A stretch of DNA of 19,440 bases. It comes from Anaerolineales bacterium UBA3940 (GTDB lineage: Bacteria; Chloroflexota; Anaerolineae; Aggregatilineales; UBA3940). The stretch is taken from assembly GCA_002385675.1 (NCBI GenBank), contig DGDY01000292.1, forward strand, positions 1 through 19,440, given 5' to 3'. The translations under genes and the position numbers were made by a program. This document shows positions 7,850 through 15,424 of the stretch, piece after piece. Numbering within the stretch: position 1 is the first letter of the stretch; every line of letters begins with the position of its first letter. A model generated the notes under the pieces. That model was not told the origin of the DNA and did not search any database. It saw only the letters and a program-made list of their open reading frames with translations.

Positions 7850-7925
7850 GCGGGGCAGAACGCCCCGCCGGACTGCGACGCACTACTGCGCTATGAGGTT
7901 GCCAGGTGGCGCGCCTGCGGCGCGC
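7850..7925. repeat. Two GC-rich hairpins between the DUF151 gene and dnaB
   Basis: GCGGGGC-AGAAC-GCCCCGC (7850-7868) and GCGCGC-CTGCG-GCGCGC (7909-7925) are perfect stems of 7 and 6 bp in the 160-bp gap between the DUF151 stop and dnaB. Neither is followed by a T tract on the - strand, so they are not classic terminators. They could be leader structures or repeat fragments. I see no convincing separate dnaB promoter here. Confidence 0.5.
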
Positions 7926-7967
7926 ATTGAGCCTAGAAGCAATGATAACGACGAATCGCGCCAAGGG

Positions 7968-8510
7968 CTAATCGTCGTTGTCGTCCCCTTCCAGATCGTC
8001 GAGGTTCAGCTTGCTGAGAAAATCCGAGAAGGCGCTGAGATCGGCCTCTTCCGTCAGATCATCGGAGAGCCCCTCGTCCGCCTCGCTCTCGAACTCAGTG
8101 GAGACCTCTTCCTCCGGCTCGATGGCAGCGCGGTCCATCACCGCATCGGCGACATAGATCGGGACGTGCAGGCGTACACCCAGCGCGATGGCATCGCTGG
8201 GCCGGGCGTCGATTTCAATCTGGCCGTTCTCCGTCTGGATGACCACCCGGGCAAAGAAGATATCGTTGCGCAGGTCGTTGACGACAATGCGCTCCACCGT
8301 ACCGCCAAGCTCAAGGATGACGGTTTTCAACAGGTCATGGGTGAGCGGGCGAGTGACGGGCACACCCTGAAGCTCAACGCGGATTGCCTCCGCCTCAAAT
8401 GCGCCGATCCAGATCGGCAGGTACCGGTCGGAATTGACGTCTTTAAGCACCACCACGCGGTCCTGCGACATTAGGCTTACGCGAATGCTGTCGATCTCTA
8501 CCCTGACCAT
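7968..8510 (-). CDS. Bifunctional nuclease family protein (DUF151)
   Basis: A 180-residue protein. The DUF151/BFN core (about 1-125) contains the family pattern: VVVLKD, YLPIWIGAFEAEAI, the RPLTHDLLK segment, and DARPSDAIALGVR near its end. Plant and bacterial members have reported DNase/RNase activity, but the bacterial role is poorly known. About 50 C-terminal residues are highly acidic and end in EGDDNDD. The frame extends 30 codons upstream, but the conserved domain begins right at the ATG at 8510, and a GGGGGT ribosome binding site sits 5 bp before it, so I chose that start. An extended -10 promoter lies about 100 bp upstream. It precedes dnaB on the same strand, but the gap is long enough that co-transcription is only possible. 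Confidence 0.88.
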   Translation of the reverse strand: MVRVEIDSIRVSLMSQDRVVVLKDVNSDRYLPIWIGAFEAEAIRVELQGVPVTRPLTHDLLKTVILELGGTVERIVVNDLRNDIFFARVVIQTENGQIEIDARPSDAIALGVRLHVPIYVADAVMDRAAIEPEEEVSTEFESEADEGLSDDLTEEADLSAFSDFLSKLNLDDLEGDDNDD

Positions 8511-8608
8511 GTTTACCCCCGCCACCCCCGTACCGGTGGCACTCAAACAAATTGCATGCAAGGCCCAACGCGTGGTTGGAGTCCGCGCTTGCACGGACAT
8601 TCGAGAAG

Positions 8609-8639
8609 ATTATACCACAGGGTCTATACATAATCGCAA
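8609..8639 (-). promoter_or_regulatory. Promoter of the DUF151 nuclease gene
   Basis: Read on the - strand, TGTGGTATAAT places a perfect -10 TATAAT at 8609-8614 preceded by an extended -10 TG. A weak -35 TTGCGA lies at 8634-8639 with a 19-bp spacer. The predicted start near 8602 gives a leader of about 90 nt, which contains a short GTCCG...CGGAC inverted repeat at 8581-8598. Confidence 0.65.
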
Positions 8640-8678
8640 GCACACTCAAGTCGGGTGTGTCGCCGCCCGGCGCAGCAC

Positions 8679-9251
8679 TCAACTCTGGCTGCAGCCCAGC
8701 CCGTCAAGGTAGGCTGCGAGCGCCCGGCGGAAGCTCTCGTCGCGATCCAGCGACAGCTTGAAGCCTTCCGCCGCCTCCAGCGTGGCGAAGCCGTGCAGCA
8801 GCGCACGGAAGCCACGCACCGCGTGCAGCGCGTCGTCGCCATGCAGCCCAACCGACGCCAGCACCAGCAGCAGCATGTGCAGCAGTTCATCCCCCAGCGC
8901 AGCAAGCGCCTCCTCGCCGGGGTCGGGCGCGCGTAAGGTCAGCGGGTAAATGCCGGGATGTTCTCTGGCGAACCGGCGGTATGCATCCGCCATCGCGACG
9001 AGCGCTTCCCGCCCGGCAAGGCCCGCAGCCGCCGCCCGCAGCCGCTCAATAAGCTGTCGCAAGCCGTACATGGCAAGGGCCTGATGCAGGTCCTCCAGCC
9101 CCTCCACATGATTATACAGCGAGGGCGTGCGCACCCCGAGGTCGGCGGCAAGCACCGTGAGCGTCACCTCGTCCAGCGCGCCCGCCTTATCGGCCATCTG
9201 CGCCGCCCGCTCAACGACGATCTCACGCGTAAGCCAGCGACGCTTAGCCAT
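8679..9251 (-). CDS. TetR-family transcriptional regulator, WHG-type C-domain
   Basis: A 190-residue protein. The N-terminal helix-turn-helix spans about 8-58, including LTVLAADLGVRTPSLYNHVEGLEDL, which is typical of TetR DNA-binding domains. The C-terminal ligand/dimer domain carries FRALLHGFATLEAAEGF, characteristic of the TetR_C_33/WHG group. The frame continues upstream, but the ATG at 9251 has GGAGGAGAGGG just before it and begins the conserved domain. It overlaps the 3' end of the metallo-hydrolase gene by 8 bp (ATGGCTAA), so the two are translationally coupled and transcribed from the same promoter. That promoter contains inverted repeats, so the regulator probably represses its own operon. 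The ligand cannot be read from the sequence. Confidence 0.9.
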   Translation of the reverse strand: MAKRRWLTREIVVERAAQMADKAGALDEVTLTVLAADLGVRTPSLYNHVEGLEDLHQALAMYGLRQLIERLRAAAAGLAGREALVAMADAYRRFAREHPGIYPLTLRAPDPGEEALAALGDELLHMLLLVLASVGLHGDDALHAVRGFRALLHGFATLEAAEGFKLSLDRDESFRRALAAYLDGLGCSQS

Positions 9252-9945
9252 GGACCCTCTCCTCCGCCGCCGCAATCGCCCGATCCATCTGCGCGAGCGG
9301 GTTTTCCAGCACCGGGCCGTGCCCGACGGCCAGCCGGGCCGGTTCAAGCTGCCGCAGCGCCACCGCCGACTCCAGCGCAGTGGGCAGATGCCACGTTGCC
9401 ATGCCGGGGAACGGGAAGAGCAGCCGGATCACCCCCGCGACCGCAACCCCGCCCTGCGTCTGGAAGGCGTCCCCGGCGATCAGCGTGCCGTCACGCTCAT
9501 CGTAGAAGGCCACATGGTCGGGCGAGTGTCCCGGCGACGCGACGACGCGCAGCGAGCCTACGTAGTCGCCGGGCTGGATCAGGCGGGTGGCCTGCGTGCT
9601 GCGCTGGACAAACCCGCCCCGGAGCTTCGCCTTCGGCTCGCCGGGCACCAGCGTGACGTTCCCTCGGAGAAACTCGGCGGTGCGCGGCGTGAAGGCGACC
9701 TCGACGCCGGGCAAGCGCGCCACAACCTCGTCGAGCGAGCCGACGTGATCGGTGTGGGCATGGGTGAGCGCCACGCGGGTAATGGGCAGCCCGATGCTGC
9801 TCGCCGCCCGGAGGATGTCATCTGCGCTACCCTGAAGCCCCGTATCGATGAGTGTCAGGCCGTCATTCTCGCGTATAAGGTAGCAGTTGAAGGCTAATAG
9901 CCGCGTAAGCTGCCAGGGATTTGTACCGTGCTGTGTGATCTTCAT
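9244..9945 (-). CDS. Metallo-beta-lactamase-fold hydrolase
   Basis: A 233-residue MBL-fold enzyme with the metal-binding set H62-x-H64-x-D66-H67, H140 (PGHSPDH), D159 (IAGDAF) and H209 (VGHGP), which fits a two-metal site. Its size and layout are those of small glyoxalase-II-like or lactonase-like hydrolases, but the substrate is unknown. The ATG at 9945 follows GAGGGG. A longer open frame upstream is discounted because the MBL fold begins here and a consensus promoter lies just before it. It is the first gene of a two-gene operon with the TetR regulator, so expression is probably induced by a small molecule that the enzyme may degrade. Confidence 0.93.
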   Translation of the reverse strand: MKITQHGTNPWQLTRLLAFNCYLIRENDGLTLIDTGLQGSADDILRAASSIGLPITRVALTHAHTDHVGSLDEVVARLPGVEVAFTPRTAEFLRGNVTLVPGEPKAKLRGGFVQRSTQATRLIQPGDYVGSLRVVASPGHSPDHVAFYDERDGTLIAGDAFQTQGGVAVAGVIRLLFPFPGMATWHLPTALESAVALRQLEPARLAVGHGPVLENPLAQMDRAIAAAEERVHG

Positions 9946-9963
9946 CGCTTGTCCCCTCACATT

Positions 9964-10009
9964 AACTAATCTAGTTAGTTTATAAACTATAAACATTAGT
10001 TTGTCAAAC
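9964..10009. promoter_or_regulatory. Likely TetR operator inverted repeats
   Basis: Three inverted repeats overlap the operon promoter. AACTAA-N5-TTAGTT spans 9964-9980, across the predicted start site. AGTTTATAAACT (9977-9988) is a perfect 12-bp palindrome covering the -10. GTTTG-T-CAAAC (9999-10009) covers the -35. An outer pair AACTAAT (9964-9970) and ATTAGTT (9995-10001) brackets the -10. Binding here would block polymerase. Which repeat is the true operator cannot be told from the sequence alone. Confidence 0.65.
9979..10007 (-). promoter_or_regulatory. Consensus sigma70-type promoter of the hydrolase-tetR operon
   Basis: On the - strand, TTGACA (10002-10007) and TATAAA (9979-9984) are separated by exactly 17 bp. 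The predicted start near 9972 leaves a leader of about 27 nt before the ATG at 9945. The region is strikingly AT-rich within a GC-rich chromosome. Confidence 0.85.
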
Positions 10010-10018
10010 GGAACCGCG

Positions 10019-10111
10019 GAAAACGCGGAATGACAGAAGGCATGGAGGGAGCGCTTGCGCGGTATGCGTCCCATCCACGCCCTCCGTGCTTTTCGTGTCA
10101 CCCGCGTTTCA
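10019..10111. repeat. Long imperfect palindrome between divergent promoters
   Basis: The left arm (10019-10049, containing ACGCGGAATGACAGAAGG) and the right arm (10080-10111, containing CGTGTCACCCGCGTTTC) are imperfect reverse complements over about 31 bp. The innermost part is GCATGGAGGG / CCCTCCGTGC, and GCGC-TT-GCGC lies in the loop. It lies exactly between the hydrolase promoter and the DUF503 promoter and resembles a decayed MITE or REP-like element. Confidence 0.6.
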
Positions 10112-10121
10112 CGGCCAACTA

Positions 10122-10130
10122 TGGTAAAAT
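10122..10130 (+). promoter_or_regulatory. Extended -10 of the DUF503 gene
   Basis: TGgTAAAAT is an extended -10 element whose last T lies 7 bp before the A of the ATG at 10138. No good -35 is visible. If used, transcription would start at or next to the start codon, giving a leaderless mRNA. Confidence 0.55.
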
Positions 10131-10137
10131 GACCAAC

Positions 10138-10428
10138 ATGGTCGTCGGTACGAGTATTATCGAGTTGAACCTGCCGGGCGTGCAGTCGCTCAAGCAGAAG
10201 CGCAGCGTGCTCAAGGGCCTGATCGCCCGGCTGCACAAGACCTTCAACGTCTCGTGCGGGGAGGTCGCGCTGCACGATGCGTGGCAGTCGGCGGCGATAG
10301 GCGTGGCCGTCGTCTCGACCTCCGCCGCGCACGCCGAGAACGTGCTGCAGAACGTCGTCATCTGGATCGAGCACAACCGGCCTGACCTGATCGTCGTGGA
10401 CGAGACGCTGGAGATCGTGCCCTTCTGA
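10138..10428 (+). CDS. DUF503 family protein
   Basis: A small 96-residue protein matching DUF503: an N-terminal strand MVVGTSIIELNLPG, the signature SLKQKRSVLKGLIARLHKTFNVS, and a C-terminal strand ending in IVVDETLEIVPF. The length is that of the family (about 90-100). The function is unknown; in Firmicutes and Thermus-type genomes the gene often lies near rbfA, but not here. Starts at 10129 (MTNM) and 10138 are both possible. I prefer 10138 because the domain starts there and the -10 overlaps the earlier ATG. No ribosome binding site is seen, consistent with leaderless translation. Confidence 0.85.
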   Translation: MVVGTSIIELNLPGVQSLKQKRSVLKGLIARLHKTFNVSCGEVALHDAWQSAAIGVAVVSTSAAHAENVLQNVVIWIEHNRPDLIVVDETLEIVPF

Positions 10429-10467
10429 GGCAGGGGCATGGTTTTCGCCGCCTTGTCTGCCCGTTAC

Positions 10468-10476
10468 TGGTACACT
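10468..10476 (+). promoter_or_regulatory. Possible extended -10 of the DUF4230-ligA unit
   Basis: TGgTACACT matches the extended -10 form seen at other genes in this window. The predicted start near 10483 would fall within the AGGAG ribosome binding site (10481-10485), so this site is weaker than the others. The genes could instead be read through from DUF503. Confidence 0.35.
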
Positions 10477-10491
10477 GAACAGGAGCTTGAG

Positions 10492-11220
10492 ATGGATAAC
10501 CAACCGCCAAGACGACCCCAACGCGAGCAGCGTGACCGGGGCAGCCGCCTGCTGACCGGCCTGATCCTGCTCGCTCTGCTGGCCTGTGGTCTGGTCATTG
10601 CGTATCTCGTGTGGGACACCGTGCAGGGCATCAGGCGCCCCTTCACCCAACTACCCGCCGAGATCGGCGAGGAGATCGACCAGCTCATCAACCCGACCCC
10701 GACCATCATCGCCGACCCCGCGACCGTCATCCGGCAGGTGCGAACGCTCGCCCGGCTGGAAACGTCGTCCTACACCGTCCAGAAGGTCATCACCGCTGAG
10801 AGCGGCGATGGGCCGCTCGGCTTCCTGTTCCGTGACCGCCTGCTGCTCGTCGCCACCGGGCAGGTGATCGCCGGGGTGGATCTGCACCGCATGCAGGAAT
10901 CGGATGTGCAGGTGGTCGATACCACCGTCTACATCACCATGCCCGCCGCCGAGATTTTTGTGGCCACGCTGGACAACGACGAGACGTACGTCTACGACCG
11001 CGAGACGGGCGTACTGGCCCGCCAGCAGGTTGATCTCGAAACGCTGGCCCGGCAGGAGGCCGAGCGCGAGATCCTCGCCGCCGCGCTGGAGGACGGCATC
11101 CTCACCATGGCACAGGAGAACGCCAACAACTACATCGAGAGCCTGATGCTGGGCCTGGGCTTTGAGGAGGTCGTCTTCATCCAGGCGACGCCCGCTCCTG
11201 ACCAAAACCTGGGAGAATAG
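10492..11220 (+). CDS. Membrane-anchored DUF4230 protein
   Basis: A 242-residue protein. A charged N-terminus rich in Arg/Pro is followed by one membrane helix (about 20-41). A periplasmic or extracytoplasmic domain then resembles DUF4230: SSYTVQKVITAESGDG, LFRDRLLLVATGQVIAGVDL and VYITMPAAEIFVATLDND. The C-terminal helix contains AENANNYIE-like sequence typical of the family. The function is unknown. AGGAG lies 6 bp before the ATG at 10492, so I chose this over the in-frame ATG at 10438. The stop is 5 bp before ligA, and the ligA ribosome binding site overlaps the last codons, so the two are likely translationally coupled. Confidence 0.75.
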   Translation: MDNQPPRRPQREQRDRGSRLLTGLILLALLACGLVIAYLVWDTVQGIRRPFTQLPAEIGEEIDQLINPTPTIIADPATVIRQVRTLARLETSSYTVQKVITAESGDGPLGFLFRDRLLLVATGQVIAGVDLHRMQESDVQVVDTTVYITMPAAEIFVATLDNDETYVYDRETGVLARQQVDLETLARQEAEREILAAALEDGILTMAQENANNYIESLMLGLGFEEVVFIQATPAPDQNLGE

Positions 11221-11225
11221 CCAGC

Positions 11226-13268
11226 ATGAGCACCGTCGAAGAGAACGCCCTCGAGCGGGCCGCCGAACGCGCTGCCGCGCTCCGCGAGGAGATCAACTAC
11301 CACAACTACCGCTACCACGTGCTCGACGCCCCGGTTATCACCGACGCCGAGTATGATGCGCTGCTCAACGAGCTGCGCCAGCTTGAGGCGGAATACCCGG
11401 AACTGATCACGCCCGACTCGCCCACACAGCGCGTCGGCGGCGAGCCGCGCAGCGACCTGCCGAAGGTGCGGCATGCCGCGCCCGTGCTCAGCTTGAGCAA
11501 CGCGTTCAACGCGGACGACCTGCGCGCCTGGCGGCAGCGTATCGGGCGGCTGCTGCCCGCCGACGTCGAGTTAAGCTATGTCGTCGAGCCCAAGCTGGAC
11601 GGCCTCTCCGTCGTGCTGACGTACGAGAACGGGGTGTTCACGCTCGGCGCAACGCGCGGCAACGGGATCATCGGTGAGGACGTCACGCCGAACCTGCGCA
11701 CGGTCCGCAAGCTGCCGCTACGCATCCCCGCCGACCCGGACGGGCCGCCCGCCCCGCCCCGGCTGGTGGTGCGCGGCGAGGTCTTCTTCCGCCTCCCCAG
11801 CTTCGAACGGCTGAACCGGCAGCGGATCGAGGAAGGCAAGGCGCCGCTGATGAACCCGCGCAACGCGGCGGCAGGCTCGCTGCGGCAGCTTGACCCTAAC
11901 GTCACCGCCTCGCGCCCGCTGGAGCTGGCCTGCTACCAGATCCTCGACGGCGAGGGCGACGACCTGCCCACGACGCAGTGGGACGTGCTGCATTACCTGA
12001 AGGGGCTGGGCTTCCCGGTGATGCTGGACACCTCGCGGCTCTTCGACGACTTCGAGGAGATGGTCGAGTACATCACCGGCTTTGAGAGCAAGCGCGCCGA
12101 ACTGGACTACGAGATCGACGGGCTGGTCGTCAAGATCAACGACCTCGCCACGCAGGCGCGGCTGGGCGTGGTCGGCAAGGACCCGCGCGGCATGACGGCC
12201 TACAAATACCCGGCGCAGGAGCGCACGACCAAACTGCTCCGCGTGGATGCCAATGTCGGGCGCACCGGCGTGTTGACCCCCTTCGCGGTGCTGGAGCCGG
12301 TCGAGATCGGCGGGGTGATCGTCCGCCTGGCGACTCTGCACAACTACGACGACATCGCCGCGAAGGACATCCGCGTGGGCGACACCGTGATCGTGAAGCG
12401 CTCCGGCGAGGTCATCCCCTACGTCGTCGGCCCGGTGGCGGACCTGCGTGACGGCACCGAGCAAGTCGTGCCACCGCCGGAGGTCTGCCCGGCCTGCAAC
12501 ACGCCGGTGGTCCGCACCGAGGGCGAGGTTGCCTACTACTGCCCCAACCCGGAGTGCCCGGCGAAGCTGGTGCGCGGCGTCGAGTACTGGGCCTCGCGCG
12601 GGGCGATGGACATTGAAGGGCTGGGCGAGCGCATCGCCGCACAGCTTGTACACGCGGGGCTGGTTCACAACGTCGCCGACCTGTACTTCCTGAAGAAGGA
12701 AGACCTCATGGGGCTGGAGGGGTTCGGCGAGAAGAAGGCCGAAAAACTGATTAAGGCCATCGACGAGAGCCGCACCCGCCCCCTGACGCGCATCCTGACG
12801 GCGCTGGGGATCCCCAGCGTGGGCAGCACTGTAGCCGAGCTGGTGCTGGAGCACTTCCCAACGCTCGAAGCGATCATGAACGCCACGCAGGAGGAACTCC
12901 AGTCCATTCCCGGCCTGGGGCCGCACACAGCGAGCGCCATCACCGGCTTCTTCGAGGAGCCGCGCAACCGGGAGCTCGTCGAGCGGCTGCGTGAGGGCGG
13001 CGTGAACCTCCAGCCGGAGGAGAAGGTGCTGGCCTCCGAGAAGCTGGCAGGGCTGACGTTCGTGCTGACCGGCACGCTGCCCACCCTGACGCGGGAGGAG
13101 GCGACCGAGCTAATCGAGAGCCACGGCGGGCGCGTGACGAGCAGCGTCAGCAGCAAGACCAGCTACGTGCTCGCGGGCGAGAACCCCGGTAGCAAGCTCG
13201 CCAAAGCGCAGAAGCTGGGCGTGCCGATCATCGACGAGGCGGCCCTGCGGGAGATGATTGGGGAGTAG
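11226..13268 (+). CDS. ligA: NAD-dependent DNA ligase LigA
   Basis: A 680-residue ligase that seals nicks in replication and repair, using NAD+ as AMP donor. Domain Ia (about 20-70) carries [10 protein letters not shown] for NAD binding. The adenylation domain has the catalytic Lys K123 in the KLDG motif. An OB fold follows, then a four-Cys zinc site (C421, C424, C439, C444), tandem helix-hairpin-helix motifs (about 455-585), and a C-terminal BRCT domain (about 600-680) beginning [18 protein letters not shown]. The length is normal and all key residues are intact. The ATG follows GGGAG with a 10-bp spacing and lies 5 bp after the DUF4230 stop. Confidence 0.98.
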   Translation: MSTVEENALERAAERAAALREEINYHNYRYHVLDAPVITDAEYDALLNELRQLEAEYPELITPDSPTQRVGGEPRSDLPKVRHAAPVLSLSNAFNADDLRAWRQRIGRLLPADVELSYVVEPKLDGLSVVLTYENGVFTLGATRGNGIIGEDVTPNLRTVRKLPLRIPADPDGPPAPPRLVVRGEVFFRLPSFERLNRQRIEEGKAPLMNPRNAAAGSLRQLDPNVTASRPLELACYQILDGEGDDLPTTQWDVLHYLKGLGFPVMLDTSRLFDDFEEMVEYITGFESKRAELDYEIDGLVVKINDLATQARLGVVGKDPRGMTAYKYPAQERTTKLLRVDANVGRTGVLTPFAVLEPVEIGGVIVRLATLHNYDDIAAKDIRVGDTVIVKRSGEVIPYVVGPVADLRDGTEQVVPPPEVCPACNTPVVRTEGEVAYYCPNPECPAKLVRGVEYWASRGAMDIEGLGERIAAQLVHAGLVHNVADLYFLKKEDLMGLEGFGEKKAEKLIKAIDESRTRPLTRILTALGIPSVGSTVAELVLEHFPTLEAIMNATQEELQSIPGLGPHTASAITGFFEEPRNRELVERLREGGVNLQPEEKVLASEKLAGLTFVLTGTLPTLTREEATELIESHGGRVTSSVSSKTSYVLAGENPGSKLAKAQKLGVPIIDEAALREMIGE

Positions 13269-13289
13269 CGAGAGCGAGAAACAGACCGG

Positions 13290-13348
13290 TAGGGGCAAGT
13301 CTATTGATGCGGTCGGTGCGGAGCATCGCGCATCACGACTTGCCCCCC
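13290..13348. repeat. Long two-step hairpin downstream of ligA
   Basis: The outer stem is GGGGCAAGTC (13292-13301) paired with GACTTGCCCC (13337-13346). The inner stem is TGATGCG (13305-13311) paired with CGCATCA (13329-13335), with a TGC-GGA-GCA element in the loop. The outer and inner stems are separated by small bulges. There is no T tract on the + strand, so termination of ligA here is uncertain. Confidence 0.7.
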
Positions 13349-13361
13349 TCACCCCCTCTGA

Positions 13362-13479
13362 GGTTGCTTCGCAACCCCATCTCCCCCTATCAGGGGGCGA
13401 TTGGTAACGGGACAAAACAAACTGCCCCCTAGCAGGGGGAAGTGGCGGCGCTTGCGGAGCGAGCGGCGCCGAAGGGGGT
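13362..13479. repeat. Palindromic repeat cluster in the ligA-rlmI spacer
   Basis: This 335-bp gap (13269-13603) has no gene. It holds GGTTGC-TTC-GCAACC (13362-13376) and two copies of CCCCCT-AnC-AGGGGG (13383-13397 and 13425-13439). It also holds the module AGGGGGCGATTGGT (13392-13405), a GC-rich hairpin around CTTGCGGAGCGAG (13448-13470), and GCCGAAGGGGGT (13468-13479). Several modules are shared with the spacers at 4241-4305 and 16550-16615. From about 13480 to 13603 I see nothing convincing except an isolated TTGACA at 13528. Confidence 0.65.
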
Positions 13480-13603
13480 GGAAGGCCAGCCACAACACTC
13501 CGCACCAACACTTCCCGCCCGCTTAACTTGACAGCTATAGGGCGCAACACGCTGCGCCTCTACTCTGAGCGAAGAAGAAAGCTCTAAGCGAAACAGAGGC
13601 ACC

Positions 13604-14830
13604 ATGGCCAGAGCCGGTATTGTCATCCTGAAGCAGGGGCGCGAGAAGCCCGTCCTCCAGTATCATCCCTGGGTGTTCTCCGGCGCGATTGACTCCACGC
13701 GAACCAACCTGGAAGACGTCGAGCCGGGCGATATCGTCGAGGTACGCGATTACCGGGGCGGCTTCCTCGCGCGCGGCTACTGGAACCCGCGGTCGCAGAT
13801 CCGGGTGCGCATCCTGACCTGGGATCAGAACGACCTCATCGGCCCGGCGTGGTGGCGGGTGCGCATGGCGCGGGCCATCGCCGCACGGGAGGGCCTCGCC
13901 AGCCGGGGGGACACCGACGCCTACCGGCTGATCTTCGCTGAGAGCGACGGGCTGCCCGGCCTGATCGTCGACCGCTACGGCGACTACCTCGTCATCCAGT
14001 CGCTCACGCTCGGCATCGAAGTACGCAAGGACCAGATCGTTGAGGCGCTCGTCGGGCTGCTCAACCCGCGCGGCATCTACGAGCGCAGCGATGCGGATGT
14101 GCGCCATCTGGAGGGCCTGGGCGATACCGTCGGCCTGCTGTACGGCGAGATGCCGCCGGACTTCATCACCATCCGCGAGTGGGGGATGCAGTACCCCGTC
14201 ACGGTGATGGAAGGCCACAAGACCGGCTTCTACCTCGACCAGAAGCACACGCGGCACTGGCTGCTCCACGAGCCGACCATTGCCGGGCGCGACGTGCTCA
14301 ACTGCTTCAGCTACACCGGCAGCCTCAGCGCCTGCGCGGCGAAGAACGGCGCGGCGTCGATCACCAACGTGGACACATCCGGCCCGGCGCTGGAGATCGC
14401 GCAGGAGACGATGCGGCTCAACGGGCTGGAGCATGTGCCCGCCGAGTACATCAACGCGGATGTGTTTGAAACGCTGCGGGCGTTCCGCGAGGAGGAGCGC
14501 AGCTTCGACCTGATCATCCTCGACCCGCCCAAGTTCGCCCACACCGCCCAGCAGGTCGAGCGGGCTTCACGCGGGTACAAGGACATCAACTGGCTGGCCT
14601 TCCAGCTTCTGCGGCCCGGCGGCCTGCTGATGACGTACTCGTGCAGCGGGCACATCGACCCGGACCTGTTCCAGAAGATCGTGTTCGGTGCGAGCGTGGA
14701 CGCGGGCGTGCAGGCGCAGATCGTACACTGGTTCGCCCACCCGGAGGATCACCCGGTGTTGCTGGCCTTCCCGGAGGCTCGCTATCTCAAGGGGCTGGTC
14801 TGCCGCACGACGGCTTTCGGCTCGGCGTAG
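13604..14830 (+). CDS. RlmI-like class I SAM-dependent rRNA methyltransferase
   Basis: A 408-residue protein. The N-terminal PUA domain (about 1-85; begins with QYHPWVFSGAID and has a GDIVEVRDYRGGFLARGYWNP segment) is followed by a Rossmann methyltransferase. SAM-binding motif I is NCFSYTGSLSACAAKNGA (starting at N233) and the catalytic motif is DPPKF (307-311). A conserved Cys, C347, lies in YSCSGHI. This order is that of COG1092/RlmI, which in E. coli makes m5C1962 in 23S rRNA. The ortholog's exact target here is inferred. The ATG is preceded by GAGG. The gene ends 14 bp from the convergent DUF2227 stop, leaving no room for separate terminators. Confidence 0.9.
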   Translation: MARAGIVILKQGREKPVLQYHPWVFSGAIDSTRTNLEDVEPGDIVEVRDYRGGFLARGYWNPRSQIRVRILTWDQNDLIGPAWWRVRMARAIAAREGLASRGDTDAYRLIFAESDGLPGLIVDRYGDYLVIQSLTLGIEVRKDQIVEALVGLLNPRGIYERSDADVRHLEGLGDTVGLLYGEMPPDFITIREWGMQYPVTVMEGHKTGFYLDQKHTRHWLLHEPTIAGRDVLNCFSYTGSLSACAAKNGAASITNVDTSGPALEIAQETMRLNGLEHVPAEYINADVFETLRAFREEERSFDLIILDPPKFAHTAQQVERASRGYKDINWLAFQLLRPGGLLMTYSCSGHIDPDLFQKIVFGASVDAGVQAQIVHWFAHPEDHPVLLAFPEARYLKGLVCRTTAFGSA

Positions 14831-14844
14831 GCGGACGGGTGCGG

Positions 14845-15315
14845 TCAGAACTGGTCGAACAGCCAGTGCCCAACATCCGAAACGGCCAGGCCAAAGGCGA
14901 ATGACGCCCAGATTTCATAGGGCACGGTCAACAGGGCTTCAAGTATCTGCGCCCCGATGCCGAAGGCCACCTCCAGCCCCATCAGGGCCAGGAACAGGAT
15001 CACGCTGAGGTACAGCAGCCGCCCCGCCGTGCCGATAATTGGCCAGTGTGAGAGCGGGTGCCGGTGCGGGATGGCCTTCGCATAGGGCCACCACAGGACC
15101 ATCCACAGCCAGCCAAGCGCGGGGAACATCCGCAGAACGCGGGCCTCACTGCGCGTCCGGTTGGAGATGTCCAGGTCGGGGTCGATGAACAGCCCGACGA
15201 GACAGCCCGTCGCGGCGGCGAGCCCGGCTTCTGCCCCGCCGATTGAGTAGATGGCAAACCCCGTCGGGATGGTGAGGGCGAGCGTCACGGTTCCATGTGT
15301 ACGACCACTAGCCAT
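14845..15315 (-). CDS. DUF2227 putative metal-binding membrane protein
   Basis: A 156-residue protein matching DUF2227. It has the N-terminal motif MASGRTHG, the acidic cluster FIDPDLDISNR, and PHRHPLSHWPIIGTAGRLLYL. The conserved His and Asp residues may bind metal. It has several hydrophobic segments: roughly 10-45, a Trp-rich WLWMVLWW patch, and two near the C-terminus. It is therefore probably an integral membrane protein related in layout to the YdjM/LexA-regulated hydrolase group. Function unknown. I chose the ATG at 15315 because family members start there; in-frame starts at 15345 and 15363 are possible. A TACAAT -10 candidate lies at 15367-15372 on the - strand. Confidence 0.85.
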   Translation of the reverse strand: MASGRTHGTVTLALTIPTGFAIYSIGGAEAGLAAATGCLVGLFIDPDLDISNRTRSEARVLRMFPALGWLWMVLWWPYAKAIPHRHPLSHWPIIGTAGRLLYLSVILFLALMGLEVAFGIGAQILEALLTVPYEIWASFAFGLAVSDVGHWLFDQF

Positions 15316-15424
15316 GTGCGATTCCCAATGCTGTGCGGGTGACATCACGTAGAGCAAGCCCACAAGATTGTAGCGTCTTTAGGAACATCTGTGCTACCAA
15401 AATTTTTTGGGGGGAATGAGAGAG

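Noticed and set aside
7850..7925. GC-rich hairpins as a terminator before dnaB
   Set aside because: There is no T tract after either stem on the - strand.
9946..10650. Upstream extension of the metallo-hydrolase frame
   Set aside because: It runs through a consensus promoter and across DUF503 in antisense. The MBL fold begins at the ATG at 9945.
13290..13480. A tRNA or structured regulatory RNA in the palindrome-rich spacer
   Set aside because: The stems do not form a cloverleaf, no T-loop or anticodon arm is seen, and the modules recur in other spacers as repeats.
13528..13533. TTGACA as the -35 of the rRNA methyltransferase promoter
   Set aside because: No -10 hexamer lies 15-19 bp downstream; the nearest candidate (TACTCT at 13561) is 27 bp away.
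13535..14542. A 335-codon open frame on the - strand opposite the rRNA methyltransferase
   Set aside because: It has no family motif, while the + strand carries a complete methyltransferase.
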